Shown here: piece after piece, positions 1 to 12,900 of the stretch
Numbering within the stretch: the first letter of the stretch is position 1
Layout of the letters: each line of letters starts with the position of its first letter
From: Coniferiporia sulphurascens
Taxonomy: Eukaryota > Basidiomycota > Agaricomycetes > Hymenochaetales > Hymenochaetaceae
Direction of reading: 5' to 3'
Length of the DNA stretch: 64,000 bases
Assembly (NCBI GenBank): GCA_002794785.1
Contig: NBBA01000011.1
Coordinates: 930,001 to 994,000, forward strand
The notes under the pieces: generated by a model
The model's input: only the letters and a program-made list of their open reading frames with translations
Database searches by the model: none
Told to the model about the DNA's origin: nothing
Made by a program: the position numbers and the translations under genes

Positions 1-1476
1 ATACAAATCTTAGATTTGTCGACGGAAGGAACGCGAGGACAGACGATGGTGTTGTCGGCCCAGTTGATGTGCATAGTGTGACGTGGCACGGTCACGTGAC
101 CAGTAAACGTGACCCGAGACATCCGAGGAGGCGCGTCCTTCCCCAGAACGTGGGAATAATCTCCAATTCATGTTTCGCTTTTTTCGCGAGACTTCCACTG
201 TCCTCGGTCCCGAGTCCCGAGACACAAATTCGAAAACAATAATGTCTTAATTCTCCCCGTTCTTCATCGCTCAGGCCCTCTGAACTGGCGTGAGTTGCCC
301 GTCGTGCCCCACTGCAGGTCAGGCGACGCTCCCGGGTGTTTGGCCGCTGGGGGTGGCTTGCGTTTATATTCGCCGTCAAGACGGTCGCGTTCTAACGCAT
401 ACATACACACCGCTGAGGCACTTGGAAGACCAAGGCGACGGCTTCTGGCTTGCAGCAGACGGTGACGTCATCAAGGCCAGGCCTGCAGGAAAGAGGGTCT
501 GCCAGCCTGAGCGGAGAAGCAGCTGCAAGCGTATGAGTCGGAGTCGTGTGTTCACGCAGAACGGCCTCGTTTTTGTCCTCGTCCTTCTTCGAGATTACGG
601 AAGGAATTCAAATACGCAAATAGAGTTTGGCCTGGAGGCAAATCGGTTGATTCCGAGGGTAGATCGCTACCTTTGGCTGGGGGATGAGAAGCCTGCTGCT
701 TGCGTGGCATGTGCTTCAAGAACCAGACTTAGCTGGCGACGGCGGCGAGGCCCGTTGAAGAGGCGCCGCTCATCCAGACTAGCTTCGTGATCTTTGGGAG
801 GAACTCCAGAATCAGACATGTTGACCCGGCTCTTCCGATGGGAGTGTCGCGCCGCCTCCGATCCAGGAGCGTACGTGGCGAGTGCGAAGCGTTGGATACC
901 ATGCATCCTGGAATCGTATGCTGAAGGGCCGTTGGAGCAGAAGGCGCCTTGTTTAGTCGTCAATGCGTATTCTGGGACGGCAGAAGCGTATCGGTACTAT
1001 AGCATGGCCACGAGTGCTCGACTTTGTGAAGTTCTCAAACGAATCCTATCTGGCTCGGAGACAGCCCCATATGGGTGTAACTCATCTTGTCCTCGAGGCG
1101 AGTGACGCTAAATGAGCTTATTGTCTCCGAGGGAATAAACTTGTGTGAGGTGTAACAAAATGAAAACGCTCCATCTTGTCGTCCAGGACGTGTGGGTCGG
1201 CGAAAACAAGACATCGTATTGGGGTCGCAATTGAGATTTATTGAAAGAATGACTACCCGAGTAGCGAGTGAGGAGTCCATGTGTCGGCTTTGATGGAGTA
1301 AATACATTTCGGACCCCGTAAATACAGAAGAAATCAAAATAGTAAAGAAATATGCAAGTTTGACAGTCCCCCTTGAGCCCTGCTACAAAGAGCCGTATAC
1401 ATAGACAGAAGTCCACTGGCAGAAGTACAGGCTGTGAATGTCCGAATGTCCTGAGAGATCCTGGAACGAGTGACCA
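1..1476. other. Left edge, no gene I can support
   Basis: Short open frames occur on both strands, the longest at 290-790 on the plus strand (about 166 codons, Arg-rich towards its end). None shows a recognisable domain, and they overlap in competing frames. The sequence may hold the 3' flank of the minus-strand gene that ends at 1477 and part of a gene lying further left. I make no coding call. Confidence 0.4.
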
Positions 1477-2332
1477 TCACGCATTGAATCTGCCCTTAAT
1501 CGCGGTCCATGCAAGGGCGGCGGCCGGGTACTGGAGCACGAAGCGTTCCATGTCCTGTTCGGGGATACGGTTAATGTCGACGCTTTGCCAGTAGCGCGCC
1601 AGGACCCATAGGATATCTTGTGCATCGTGATCAAGCCCGCGACTGTTCGGTGTTAGCCTTCAAAAAGGTGACACGGATCAGCAAGTAGATCCGGACGCAC
1701 GTTGTCCACGCCTTTACTTTCGACCGCAGAAATTCGGAAACAGTAAGGAAAGGGACGCCGCTAATGCGCGCAACGGTAGTATCGTCTAGACGCCGTGGGC
1801 CTTCTTCGCCAGCAGGTAGTATTTCGATCTTGGAAACAGATACATCAGATAAAACTGATATGAAAAAAATGACCGTATATTGGTTATGAGACCGACTGAC
1901 AGTGACAGGTGGAATCGGCTCGTGGAACGTGACGTGCAATCTGATGATAATAAGGCATGTAGATGAGCTCGTGATCACGACCAAAGGGGGAAGAATCAAA
2001 GGCAAAAAGTGCAAGCAATTGTTCAGCGTACCGATTCGTCCAAGGCGAGTTGGTCACACTCAGAGACTGGTGACCCTCGATGGCTTGGCGGACGCGGCCG
2101 AAGGGGTGAACGGTACCCCCTTCGACGATACATAGTACTTCCTAGAAGACAAGAATGTGCGCACGTAAGCGTAAGCTTGATAGTAGCTCGACGCCCGACG
2201 TACGTTACACTGAGCATTGCTTGACAACAGCGCAATTAGCAGAGTACCATGGAACGCGTGAGGGATGCCGCTTGCAGTGAGCGCCTGCGAGAGCACTGAG
2301 GCGGCCTCCAAGAGACGTGAGGTCTCTGCCAT
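1477..2332 (-). CDS. Small nucleotidyltransferase-like protein, 5 exons
   Basis: A 190-residue product is obtained by joining 2332-2204, 2141-2032, 1940-1901, 1828-1701 and 1642-1477. All four introns have GT-AG ends and the phases agree. The start MAETSRLLEAA leads into a helix and then the segment GIPHAFHGTLLIALL, which resembles the first helix-strand of minimal nucleotidyltransferase folds. Later segments are RLHVTFHEPIPPVT, IEILPAGEEGPRRLDD, GVPFLTVSEFLRSKVKAW, and a C-terminal DAQDILWVLARYW helix. From memory, agaricomycete genomes carry hypothetical proteins of this type. I do not see a clear GS or DxD catalytic pair, so enzymatic activity is uncertain and the fold assignment is an inference. 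The gene is divergently placed relative to the magnesium channel gene, about 1 kb away. Confidence 0.7.
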
Positions 2333-3352
2333 GTCGAGCAGGAGGGTGAGGTGAGCTGGAGCGAGACATTGAGGTTTTGTAGTCCTCTGTAGTCCGAAAA
2401 GAAAAGAAGAAGAAAGTGTTCGCCGACAATTCATGAGAGTCTCGATCCAAGAACACGGACACAGATGAGTCACTTGAGCATGAGCAACACTACCGACAAG
2501 CTAATGGGGTGCAGGTGCGCGTGAGTCAATATACGAGGAAGAGGTTTGTGGGGGTGAAGAAACTGTGATGTTCTACGATGCCGCCGGAGAGTTGCAGTAT
2601 TTGTTGAATGTATAATGTGGGGGAGGCCCTTCTTAGATCACATCCCTGAGGCCTAGTAGGCGCCCCGCATCAGATTCAAAACAGAAGGTTAATCTGGGTC
2701 TCCCCGTGCCGGAAAACAACGTACCTACCAGCACCATGGCTAGAGCCCAAAGGCATATCCCGATGGTTCTCGCTTTGCCCCCCGGCAAGTGTTTGCGCGT
2801 GAGCAGGATTCAGACTTGCAATGCCGCACCGCAGTTGAGCTTCCGAATAAGACCACGAGACTAAGCTCTAACTTTGATCAGAGATATGTGAAAGAAGGTT
2901 TGTGAAGTATGCAAAAGCTGCGGGCATGCTGCCACGAGGATCAAGTCCAATCGCCCAGATATCTCTTGACCAAGAGCAGTGACTATGTGAGTTTGGCACA
3001 GATCCAGGCTAAAGTCGCGAGACTTGGAACCAAAGACAGAATAGAGTGCTGAAAGGAGAGGCCCAAGATACTTTCCGACAAAGAATCGTTACGTTAAGTA
3101 AAGGCAAATATAATCTGCGCAGAAGAGAGGGACGAAGTGTTGGGTGGCGCGGCAATAACTAATGATCGTGAGAAGATTATTCCAGTGGCGCATCGGTAAG
3201 AGTTCTGCAGCGAGGCCGATGACCATGAAGTACGAAACCGAAACCATAGACGGTCAACTGGCGAGCTCACTTGTGAGCAGTACGTCCACCCCCGATATCC
3301 GAATGAACTGAAGCGAGCTGACTTCCGGCTCTAGTCTTTGTGTTGAAAGCGA
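2333..3352. other. Intergenic, divergent promoter region
   Basis: About 1 kb separates two divergently oriented genes. No frame in it gives a coherent spliced product. It presumably carries both promoters, but I could not single out a TATA box or binding site with confidence. Confidence 0.5.
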
Positions 3353-5424
3353 ATGCAAGGAGCTAGCTTTTCAGGATCACAAAGCCATGTAATGCTTCTC
3401 GTTCGCAACTTTCGGTTGCAACGCAGTGTCCCTGTATACCCTTCTCGTCGGACAATTTTCACGCGGAATTGCGGGCCCCGGTCACTTCTACATCCTCCTC
3501 GGACTGTTTGTTCAGCAAGAACTGATCACACCGGCGGTATACATGTTCATGCGCGGAAAATTTCGTGGTTCAACAAAGGCCGTGACGCCCGAGGTTCAGA
3601 ACCCTCGTCGTCAGTTTCTGATGGGCAGGACGAGGCAGCGCGGTCTGCAATTTTGGAAAAGGTCATGAAGGGCCGGCAACCCACGGATCTGATGCTCCGA
3701 TGTACGTGTAAAGTCATCTCGTGTGTAGGCGAAGCTTACACCTGACCATCCCTGACAGGTACTATCCTTAATGCTGAAGGTAAATTACCCTAGTATGAAA
3801 AGATTGTAGGGTCGTTAACTGCTGTGAATAGGCGATGTGAAAACGATTTCCGGACAATTCAAACGGTCCGACTTGTGTTCGGAGCACCAACTTAATGTGA
3901 GTCTGCTTCCCCCGTGCGCGTCCATGCTGCTCACCTGCCTTAATATCAGCCTCGGGACCTCCGTAAAATCGACTCAAGGATACCTAATTTAGTCCCGACG
4001 ATTCTTGCGCGCAAAGAATCGATCTTGGTATGTCGACCTCGTGCGCAAATACGAGGCAAACTCACTCCATCGATTCGGGCAGGTCAATATCCTTCATATT
4101 CGTGCCCTCTTGAAAGCGGACACGGTGCTGCTGTTCGACAGTTATGGGTCTGCTGATTCGCGCTTGCATTCAATTTTTTTGTATCATCTGGAGGTTCGTC
4201 CCTTCTTTGGCTAAGCCTGATTCACATATCTTGAAGGTAATCTATCCAGCACAATCTCAAAACGAAGGGCCATGGCCTGCCTTACGAGTTTCGGTAAGTC
4301 CATTAATACCGTGCGTAGCTTATTCTTGTTTTGAACCTAGGACATTAGTGCTCTGGAATCTATTCTCCTGTCTGTTCTCAGCGCGCTAGAGGCGGAGATG
4401 GTGTTTACACGCAATCTAATCGGAGGGTTACTTGCCGAATTGGAAGACGATATTGATCGTGATAAGTTCAAGAGGTTACTGCACTACTCACGACGACTCA
4501 GCGCCTTCCAAAATAGAGCGAAATTGGTTCGTTTTTACTCTCTACTAAGTTAACCCGAATTCCTAACATAACATCACCTTAGGTTCAAGAAGCGCTGGAG
4601 GAAGTGCTGGCGCAAGGTAATTCTTCTGTTCGAAGACGCACGTTTCGGTTACTAATAAACTAGCACATGTTCCTCATCAGATGAGGATTTGGCGGCTATG
4701 TATCTTACCGACAAGAAGAACGGCAACCCTCGGAGCTTAAGAGATCACGAAGAGCTTGAGGTACTTCTGGAGTCTTTTTCGAACCAAGTGGAGGAGATCG
4801 TTAACGAATCTGAGAGCATCTCTGTGGGTGTTGTCCGAAGGGGATAATCTTACTTTTTTAATGACGCATTTCTTCGCTATCTAGGCAAACGTACAGTCGA
4901 CGCAGGAGATTGTTGAACTTATACTTGACTCTAATCGAAACCAGCTTTTGGCATTGGACCTTAAGGCGAGAAATGTCCGCCGCCTGTCTCACTTGATGAT
5001 TTTAATGGTGTTGATCTAGGTTTCCATTGGTACAATGGGCCTAGGAACTGGTGCCCTTGTCGCTGGCTTATTTGGTATGAATGTAGGTGGCAACTACCGC
5101 TTCCGTCTGGAAGCCTGATTATTAACGCGTTTGAGGCATTTAGTTGCAGAACCACCTAGAAGAAAGTCATTGGGCATTTGCCGGAATGACCGCGCTTGCG
5201 ACCTCCGTTTCACTATTGATTTCTTGGCTGGGCCTTCGCAGGTCGGTTCTTACATCCCCGCTGCCCCACTCTTCGGGATGCATGTATGAACTTACTTTGC
5301 GTTCCTTTCTAGGCTCGCCAAAATCCGAAAAGTTGGGTTGTCCACCAACGCACAGCGCAAACCGAACCGAAGACCGTGGCTTCCCCTGCCTCTTCGTAGG
5401 CGAGGCCTGGATGACTGGTCTTGA
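3353..5424 (+). CDS. MRS2: MRS2-type mitochondrial magnesium channel, 13 exons
   Basis: Member of the CorA/MRS2 family, which forms pentameric Mg2+ channels in the inner mitochondrial membrane. The spliced product is 456 residues, the usual size. Exons: 3353-3701, 3759-3779, 3832-3896, 3950-4027, 4083-4193, 4250-4293, 4349-4526, 4583-4616, 4681-4823, 4885-4965, 5020-5082, 5150-5241, 5313-5424, with all phases consistent. The N-terminus is Arg/Ser-rich, as in a mitochondrial presequence. Family blocks follow: RCTILNAEG, PRDLRKIDSRIPNLVPTILA, HIRALLKADTVLLFD, LPYEFRALE, YLTDKKNG, then TM1 ending in the signature GMN, the loop NHLEE and TM2. A very basic tail follows TM2. The intron at 4966-5019 begins with GC. 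The start could be a later Met (about 3392); fungi also have the paralogue LPE10. Confidence 0.95.
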
Positions 5425-6127
5425 CCCTACCCTCCACCCGCACCCAAGCTGACCTTGATTGGCATAGATCCCCACTTTTCTCATCCCAGCATTTCACCGT
5501 TTCCGACAATCGAAGCATCTAAATTATTTTCAACTGGATTTGTATGCAATATACTGGTATGCAACAGCGTGCCTTTCATTCCACCCCCACTCGGCTTCAT
5601 ATCCGCCCCTCGGCTTTTGGTTCTGTCTTTGCCAGGGCATCTAGACTTGGTGGAACTTGCCAGACGTATATTAAACCCCTATCCTTTTGGGAGGAATCGT
5701 TGATCTTCGCACAACACCCGCGAAAGTTCGCTAAGGGGACTCTGACTCATGATCTTAGTTAGTTCGATTTTGAGCAGCAGGGCGGCTCAAATGATCCCGC
5801 AAATTGCGGTTATAATTTTTTAAAATCAATAACCTCATCCTTGGGCTGTCATTTCAACTGTCAACGTCTAGTGTTGTGTTCAAAGCATATCGGGCTAAGT
5901 GAAGTGACCAGGTGGCTTGCGCCTCGGACAGAATTTCCTTACCACGTGTGAATTACTCACCGGTGATTCAGCGCAAGTACTAGTGCTTCCAAGCGTCCAT
6001 CCGGACCTGTTCCCGTGGTTCGTTATTAGTTTGAATTCGCTCTAGAACACTTCTACTCAACACCTCATCCTTGCCGACGTCTGGTCCTTGTCCTCCTGTA
6101 CCCCGGATTCTGCATTAAATCGACAAT
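5425..6127. other. Intergenic, no gene seen
   Basis: This is the 3' flank of the magnesium channel gene. It is pyrimidine-rich around 5440-5640 and then AT-rich. No coherent frame or repeat is visible. Confidence 0.45.
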
Positions 6128-8604
6128 GTGGTACCAAGTCCCCTCATTCTTTTTCGCGCGGAAGAGTCCGCCCATCGGTCGATCTACTACGATCTAGAAG
6201 TTGCTCCTCAGTCCCATGCAAATATGGCTTCGGTACTCAGTGATCTCCACTCATCAATATTTATGATTTTTCCTGCCTCCCCTCGACCCCTACTCCGTTG
6301 TGGCCTCCGCCGACACGCAAGACACGTCCTGGACATCTTCAGCATCCGAACATACGCATGTCCGCAACTGAACCTTTCTTTTGACTCGGTACTCCATGTG
6401 TAACCTGCGCAGAGAGGAGCTTGGGGATCGGACACCGAACTGTCCCGAGTCAGCTCGTCCAAAACACAACCTGTCGAGAACGTAGAAAAGGTGGCGAGGA
6501 GCAGTGCTGTCGCCGCGGTCAGTCGCTTAACACTTGAATGCATTCACAGACGACAGAAAACAATTATGGGTCCCTTCTCTGCGACCTGTGCCTTATTTCC
6601 GACCGGGTCGTCGAGCTCAGCTGCGTCTTCCTGAGTGTCGACGATCGGGCCGCTATCCCTGGATCAGTAGTACTAACATCGATTACATCTTGGCGATAAA
6701 TCATTGGTCAGATTTTTAATTTGAAAAGGAGCAAATTTACGTTATTTACATCGTAATTTGTTCCGCTACGAATCTAGCACGGAAATTTTGAGGTCGAACC
6801 GGCTGGGAAGCATCTGCGCGCGTATTGGTTGTAAGCGAACGGAAACAACAAGCGGACTCAAAAAGTCCGGACACGCCAGCCGCCAGCTCATCGGCCGTCT
6901 CGGAACGGGCACACTGCCCCAGTTCTCTCCCTTCCGATACGACAAGCCTTGTTATTTGCTATTAACTCGCTCGGCTAGCCACTCGGACTTTTGGAAAGCT
7001 ACTTCGCGACTCTGTGCTCCCTCATCGTTCTCTGGAGGTTTTGTGAGTCTATTCTGTACAGGCACTGTTCATCTTGTGACCCACCATACTCGTTGCGGTT
7101 CGGAGGTGTGCGGACAATTCATTGCAGGGCGCCCAAAGGCTATAAGTTATACCAGTACCCCCCCTGTATTCGGGGGAATTAGCAGAACTCAAGTACATTC
7201 GGCAATCCAGAGTACCTTTATGAAAAGACGGAGGTCGACTTTCGTCGGCCGGCTGAACTTTCGTACATCTATTTCTCACCCTTCGTCATACTTGTTCGGC
7301 TTCTTACATTCACTGCTACGGCTGACTGGGCACGAGTCTCGGACTTCCTTCATGGACCCCTTGCCTTCCCACACCAACCCAAGTTCGGTCACCGCGGTCT
7401 ACCCGCTTTTGAATGTACCCAGAACTCCAAGTGCATTTACAGTGGAATACCCGGATAATGTCAACAGTAAGTGGTTTTAATTACTTCGTACCTGTGTCGA
7501 TGGTCGCTATCGATCTACTACTTCAATTATAAAAATGATCGTGCTAGCGCCTGGAAGGCCGTCAAGCGGATGTAAGCGGTTGAACAGGCCAGATACTGGG
7601 AACGCATTCGATGTTGGGATTAATAATCGACTGTACGGTTTACCTCGAGCGCAAGCTTCAAGTAAATTCAAAGGGGCCATTAACGGTAGTAACTCCGCAG
7701 CTTTCGTGGATGGACACCTTACTTATTCGGCCCGTATTCTCGGCAGGTGGTTCTAGGCGATATCACGGACCGCCATCACGGCTTCCGGTGGGCACAGAGC
7801 CACATGATTCTCTTCAAAGGCTCTTCTCTGGTGCAATAATTACAGAGGACCGTCCAGCAAGTCCCCTACGGAAGTTGCAGGTGCATTCAGAATGTCATGA
7901 GATTTAAAACGCCGCAGACACCTGAGATACTTCGTCGAGGAGAGAATAGACAAACTTGACCAACCGCCCGCTCCCTGCTGGCCAAACGAACTCATAGGTC
8001 TCCGCATGACATCTACCCCGATTTTTTGGCGATTCCAGAGAATACAATACTTCAAGTATGGGATGACGTGAAGAGCGGAGAGGAGCTGCAGATGTTCCTG
8101 TATCATTTGTATGGGATGTAGACATCTGTTGTTGGTGACTGCTCGCCCTCGGTGCGCTTCCTCGGTTCTACACAAACCGGACTTTGGGGTCAGGCACTGA
8201 TGTTGTCCGCCATATAAAGCATTCTTCTTTCAATACGCGTTGACTGGCCCCATTCGGTAAATGGGGAGGCACCAAGTTGCGGTATTGAATGAAATTCTGC
8301 TGATGCCCATCTGCCTGTGATCGGTGTAATCTTGCAGGCGCTTTTTCAAGCGGTAATTTTCCCCGGGGTCGTCTGTACCGATTTGGTCGTCGTTCAAGCA
8401 AGAAATCTGGATCTCCCCCCGTCTGCTTCAGTGGCCTTCACATGGACCAAAAACGTGGTCAAAGGGAATGCGAGCATACCATTTTTGCTAGTACGATCGG
8501 AAGGTCATAGACTTATTTCTTCTGCGAAAGCGCGCACTTTAATGGAATCCCGCCGCTTTAGGATCGATCAAGACCGTGTTTCGGGAGCCCGGGGAGTCCC
8601 TTGA
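6128..8604. other. Possible unrecognised or decayed gene
   Basis: Several stretches have coding-like composition, but I could not join them into one product. On the plus strand, 6412-6640 reads open through a segment containing VEKVARSSAVAAVSRLTLE. At 6758-7480 there is a 240-codon open frame, while a competing frame over 7180-7460 reads a hydrophobic segment (FSPFVILVRLLTF). Fragments at 7990-8110 and 8317-8604 are also open. On the minus strand, 6543-6400 begins with a signal-peptide-like hydrophobic run. No domain is recognisable. It could be an intron-rich orphan gene, a secreted-protein gene on the minus strand, or relics. Confidence 0.25.
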
Positions 8605-9981
8605 GTACTGTATTGTGTCGTCTTCCTCCCCGAAGCAAAAATATCTGCATTCCTGAAGCCTGACTAAGGTCCACAACTACGCGCGTACTTCCCTCGGGCT
8701 CCTGACTCCGACACTACGTAGTAAACATTCGATTGTGATCATACGTTATCGGTGAACTGGTTAAATGCGTGACTTAAATATTACATGCCGCGACCTTCCG
8801 CATCGCATTCTAATCCGCCTCCAGTCTTTCCCAATTGATTTATAAGAACATAAAGCCGATCTAGCCGGTTAGATATTTTACAACTTCGTTAGGCGTGCAC
8901 CTGATTAAATATGTAAGTGGACATTCTATTAGTTATTCCCTTGTGCACAGTTTTCTTTAACAAGTCATTCTAATAAGAAAAGCCCCCACACAATCCTTAT
9001 TCCTGAGCCTCAAATGTTGTTACCCACCGACTCCACATACAGAGTGAACCCGAGCCTTCAAATTCAGAAGCCTTAGTTAATGTCTACAGACGCCCCTTCG
9101 TAGTACAACGGTATGGAATGGCTCCGCGCTTATTTATAACAGAAACGGCAAATTTATGTGATCTCGGGAGCCTCAGAGTTCCTAAATATACCATCAGACG
9201 ACAACTTCCTGAAAACGCATGCAGGAGACCGTCGAACACTACTGCCGGGTTGCCAGACGATGGGTGCTTGTGCAAAACCACAAAAACAAAGCTGTTGTGC
9301 GCAAGTGGAATACGCTCTTCGGGAAGCCGGCGGACCTCACCGAAGGCCTCTATTAGTAACTATGTGTTTTGTGTGTAAGCATTTTCTAATCTTCGGTGCG
9401 TAATCCAAAGCATATGATTAGCTATTGATTTATTTGAAGAATTCAAAAAAAAAGATAAATAAATTTTGACTTGACTCGGAGCCCAGTAGATGGACGTGAG
9501 TTTGAAGAACATTATTGTCAACGATTAGCATCATGATAGGCTTGGCAGGTCCCAGTGTCTCCTACACTGAGTGACTGAAATTATATATTTAAAAAATGAC
9601 TAGAAAGACGAAACCAGACCATGCATCCTGGAAGGCGATTGATTTCAAGCAGCAAGGGTCACAGTGAAGATGCCAGGCAGGCACGAGTTTTCTCCACATT
9701 GCAATCCACGTTACATAAGCGGCAGTGTTGCGCGTCCGTCACAGTAGTGTGTCACAATAGCTTATGTCACACCTCACGAATCACGCCCACGCGTCGCGCC
9801 AGCCTCGGAGACACACAACACACCCAAGGTGTGTGCCCTTTGTCTCGTGTTCCGTATTCTGTGCCTTCGTTGGCAATTATGCGCTTTTCCACCGACCATG
9901 CGAACTCTGATGGCAGCGATGTGCGAATCTGAATTATTGGAGTTGAACGACACACTCACGCCGGTGTTTGGCCACTTGTAG
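8605..9981. other. AT-rich intergenic region
   Basis: Nearly 1.4 kb without a supported gene, noticeably AT-rich around 8750-8990 and 9400-9600. Short open frames at 9084-9403 overlap on both strands and look random. The last few hundred bases should contain the helicase promoter. Confidence 0.5.
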
Positions 9982-12900
9982 ATGGAGGCCATTCTGGAGT
10001 ATAGTCTGAGTTTCCAAGGCGCCGCGGACAGTTCTGGTTCTCATGGGTCAACAAAAAAGGGTGAAGTGCCCGTCGGAAATAAGCCTAGTTATGCTGTTCG
10101 TCAGGAACTAAATGGTCGTCTCGCGGGTCTCGACACCGAGCTTAAAGAGGTCGACGAACAAATGGAGAAGCTCAAACATCTTCGGTTAAAGATACTTGAT
10201 GAAAGACAGACAGTCTTGAATATGCTCAACGCGGATGAAGGAAACCGGAACTCAGCCCGAACGTCCTTGGCTTCCGGCAAGGCAAAAGCAAAGACTATTG
10301 TCGAGACAATCGATTATATGAAAGGAGCCTTCGAATGGTCAGGAGAGCTGAAAGCGAGGATGCGAGACGTCTTCGGAATCCAGAACTTTCGCTTGTGTCA
10401 AGAAGGGTAAGCCCTTTCGCCTACTCTTCTTAAGCATAAACCGTCGGACGTCCTTCGCAGAGTTTGCAATGCCAATATGGACGGACGGGACATAGTGTGT
10501 GTCATGCCCACCGGTAGGCTTGTGAAACGAAGTCCTAAATTGGCTTGCCTCATGCATCTCATTCAGGCGGCGGAAAGTCACTTACCTACCAACTTCCGGC
10601 ATTGCTGAATCCTGGCTGCACCCTCGTCATTTCGCCATTAATATCACTTATTACCGATCAAATACTGCATCTTCGGGAGTTCGGAGGTAGATCTTTTTTT
10701 ATTACATACGCAAAAACATCTGACCCGTTCAACGAATTGCTGTAACCTCCGCTCATAGTGGAGGCCGTAAAACTAACGGGCTCAACAACCAAGGAAGAGT
10801 CACGTAACATTTTCTCCCGACTTGCGTTGGCAAGTGGTGTCAAAAGCAGAGGCAGCTATAACGATGTGCCCGCGGGCCCTGAAATCAAACTCTGCTATGT
10901 AACGGTATGTACCTGCCTAGTACACCATTGATCATCTTAACAGTCTTCTTAGCCCGAAAAAATAGCGAAAAGCAAAACATTTACGTCAATGCTCGAGAAA
11001 CTAGTCAATGCAGGAAAGCTAGGTGTGCTATCCCTATTAATGATTCATAGATGCGTCTGACACAGACACAAAGCGAGAATCGTTATTGACGAGGCCCACT
11101 GTGTCTCACAACTCGGTCATGATTTTAGGTATGGCATGATTTGATTGAATTATAGCCTCCTAACAAGCAGGCGATGTAAGGCCTGATTACAAGAAACTGT
11201 CTATTTTGCGTCAACTATTTCCGCGTGTGCCGATTCTAGCACTTTCTGCAACCTGCCCTCCCAAAGTGCTCAAAGATTTGATCTTTACACTACGTCTCAA
11301 ACCTGTGGTAACTGGAACAGGTGCGTTATGACCTTGGTACAATTTCAAATAACTGAAGCAAGTCGCATATGAAGCTGCAAGTAGTGATGGAACTGTTTAC
11401 TTTTCCGCTCCATTGTATCGTAAGAATCTACACTACCAAGTCCTACCGAAGCCATCCTCTGCAGGTGCGGTCATCAAGGTCATGGCGGAGTACATCTTGA
11501 AGTATCATAAAGATGACAGCGGTATCGTCTACTGTCTAAGCAAGAAGGTTTGTTAATTTCCTTGAGCACACATCAAAATTTAATGCCATTTGAAACAGGA
11601 TACCGAAACTGTTGCACAGGGGCTGTCAGATGAGAGCGGAGGGAAAATACGCACGGGTGTGTATCACGCCGACGTACACGATAGGGAGAAAGAAGGTCTA
11701 CACCGGCGATGGCGTAATGGCGACGTCAAGGTAGTGTGTGCAACCATTGGTGGGTATCTAATTTCTTGAGTTGCTTCGTCTCGGGGCTAAATGAGTTATT
11801 CATCAAGCATTCGGGCTCGGAATCGATAAGGGCGATGTACGGTTTGTACTGCATCATTCTGTAAGTGACGTTCCACTAGCTATGCTCGTGAATCAGAAAC
11901 CTGATAACTCCTCAAGATGTCGGTAAGATAGCTCTCCAAACCCAGACCGTGATACCATGTCGAACACTACCTCCAATTATTTTTTGTAAACAAGAAATCC
12001 CTAGAAGGGTATTACCAGGTAAGCCACAATCTTTGCACGAGTGTAAATTAGTTCCTGAATTTACCCAGGAGTCTGGTCGGGCTGGGCGCGATGGAAAAGA
12101 CTCAGACTGTATATTATATCATCGGCCACACGACTCCACGCGACTCAGTGCCCTCGTCTGTGGGGAGATCGAGGGTCAGGATAAATGTAGAAGTCAATTC
12201 GTCATCTTTTCCTGCAGATAACCGAATCTCTTTCAGTGCAGGACATGGTTCGCTTCGCTCAGGATGTCGAGGAGTGTAGGAAACTGCAGTTTGCGAAGCG
12301 CGTTTAACTTCTCGCTAAGGAAGTGACGATAATTAATATGGGTAAAAAATAGGTATTTCTCGGCCGCATCGTCATTGTCCATGTCTGCATGGGGAACGGC
12401 TGAGTCGGACGCACATGCCCGGTGCGGACACTGCGACAATTGTACGCGGCCTCCGGAGACCGTAGAGCGCCGGGACGTTACTCTAGCAGCATGGCAGGTC
12501 CTTCAAATTGCAGAGGCGATCGAGCGAGACGGAGGTCGTGTGACCCTTGGCATGCTTGCGGATCTTGTCCGTGGGGCAGGTGGGGGAGCTTTTGGGGTAA
12601 GCGGAGGCGGTGGCAAACGCGGGAAAGGCAAGGCGAAAGAGAAGGTTGGACTGGACCTTGGCAAAATTGCAGGAGGCAAGGTCGCGCTCGGCAAAGATGT
12701 ACGTGTCTTGCCCTTAAGCCTTGTTTTCATGTTAGGCGCCAGTGATATTAAGCTACACGTGCTATCTTTTCTAGGAAACGGAAGTATTGCTGGTAAACCT
12801 TCTGTTGTCGCAACATTTGAAGGAGTCGTTCCACAGCACGGCCTATGCGATTAACGTTTATGTACTTCCTGGCCCCGGTGCAATCCGTCTTGCTCGATAC

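Noticed and set aside
6208..6543. Minus-strand frame with signal-peptide-like start
   Set aside because: The hydrophobic N-terminus is tempting, but the frame soon becomes Arg-rich and no second exon could be joined. A plus-strand frame over the same bases is equally plausible, so it is kept only as part of an uncertain region.
12240..12360. Apparent frameshift in the RecQ gene before the zinc-binding region
   Set aside because: A GC-AG intron at 12298-12352 restores the frame exactly, so the gene is judged intact.
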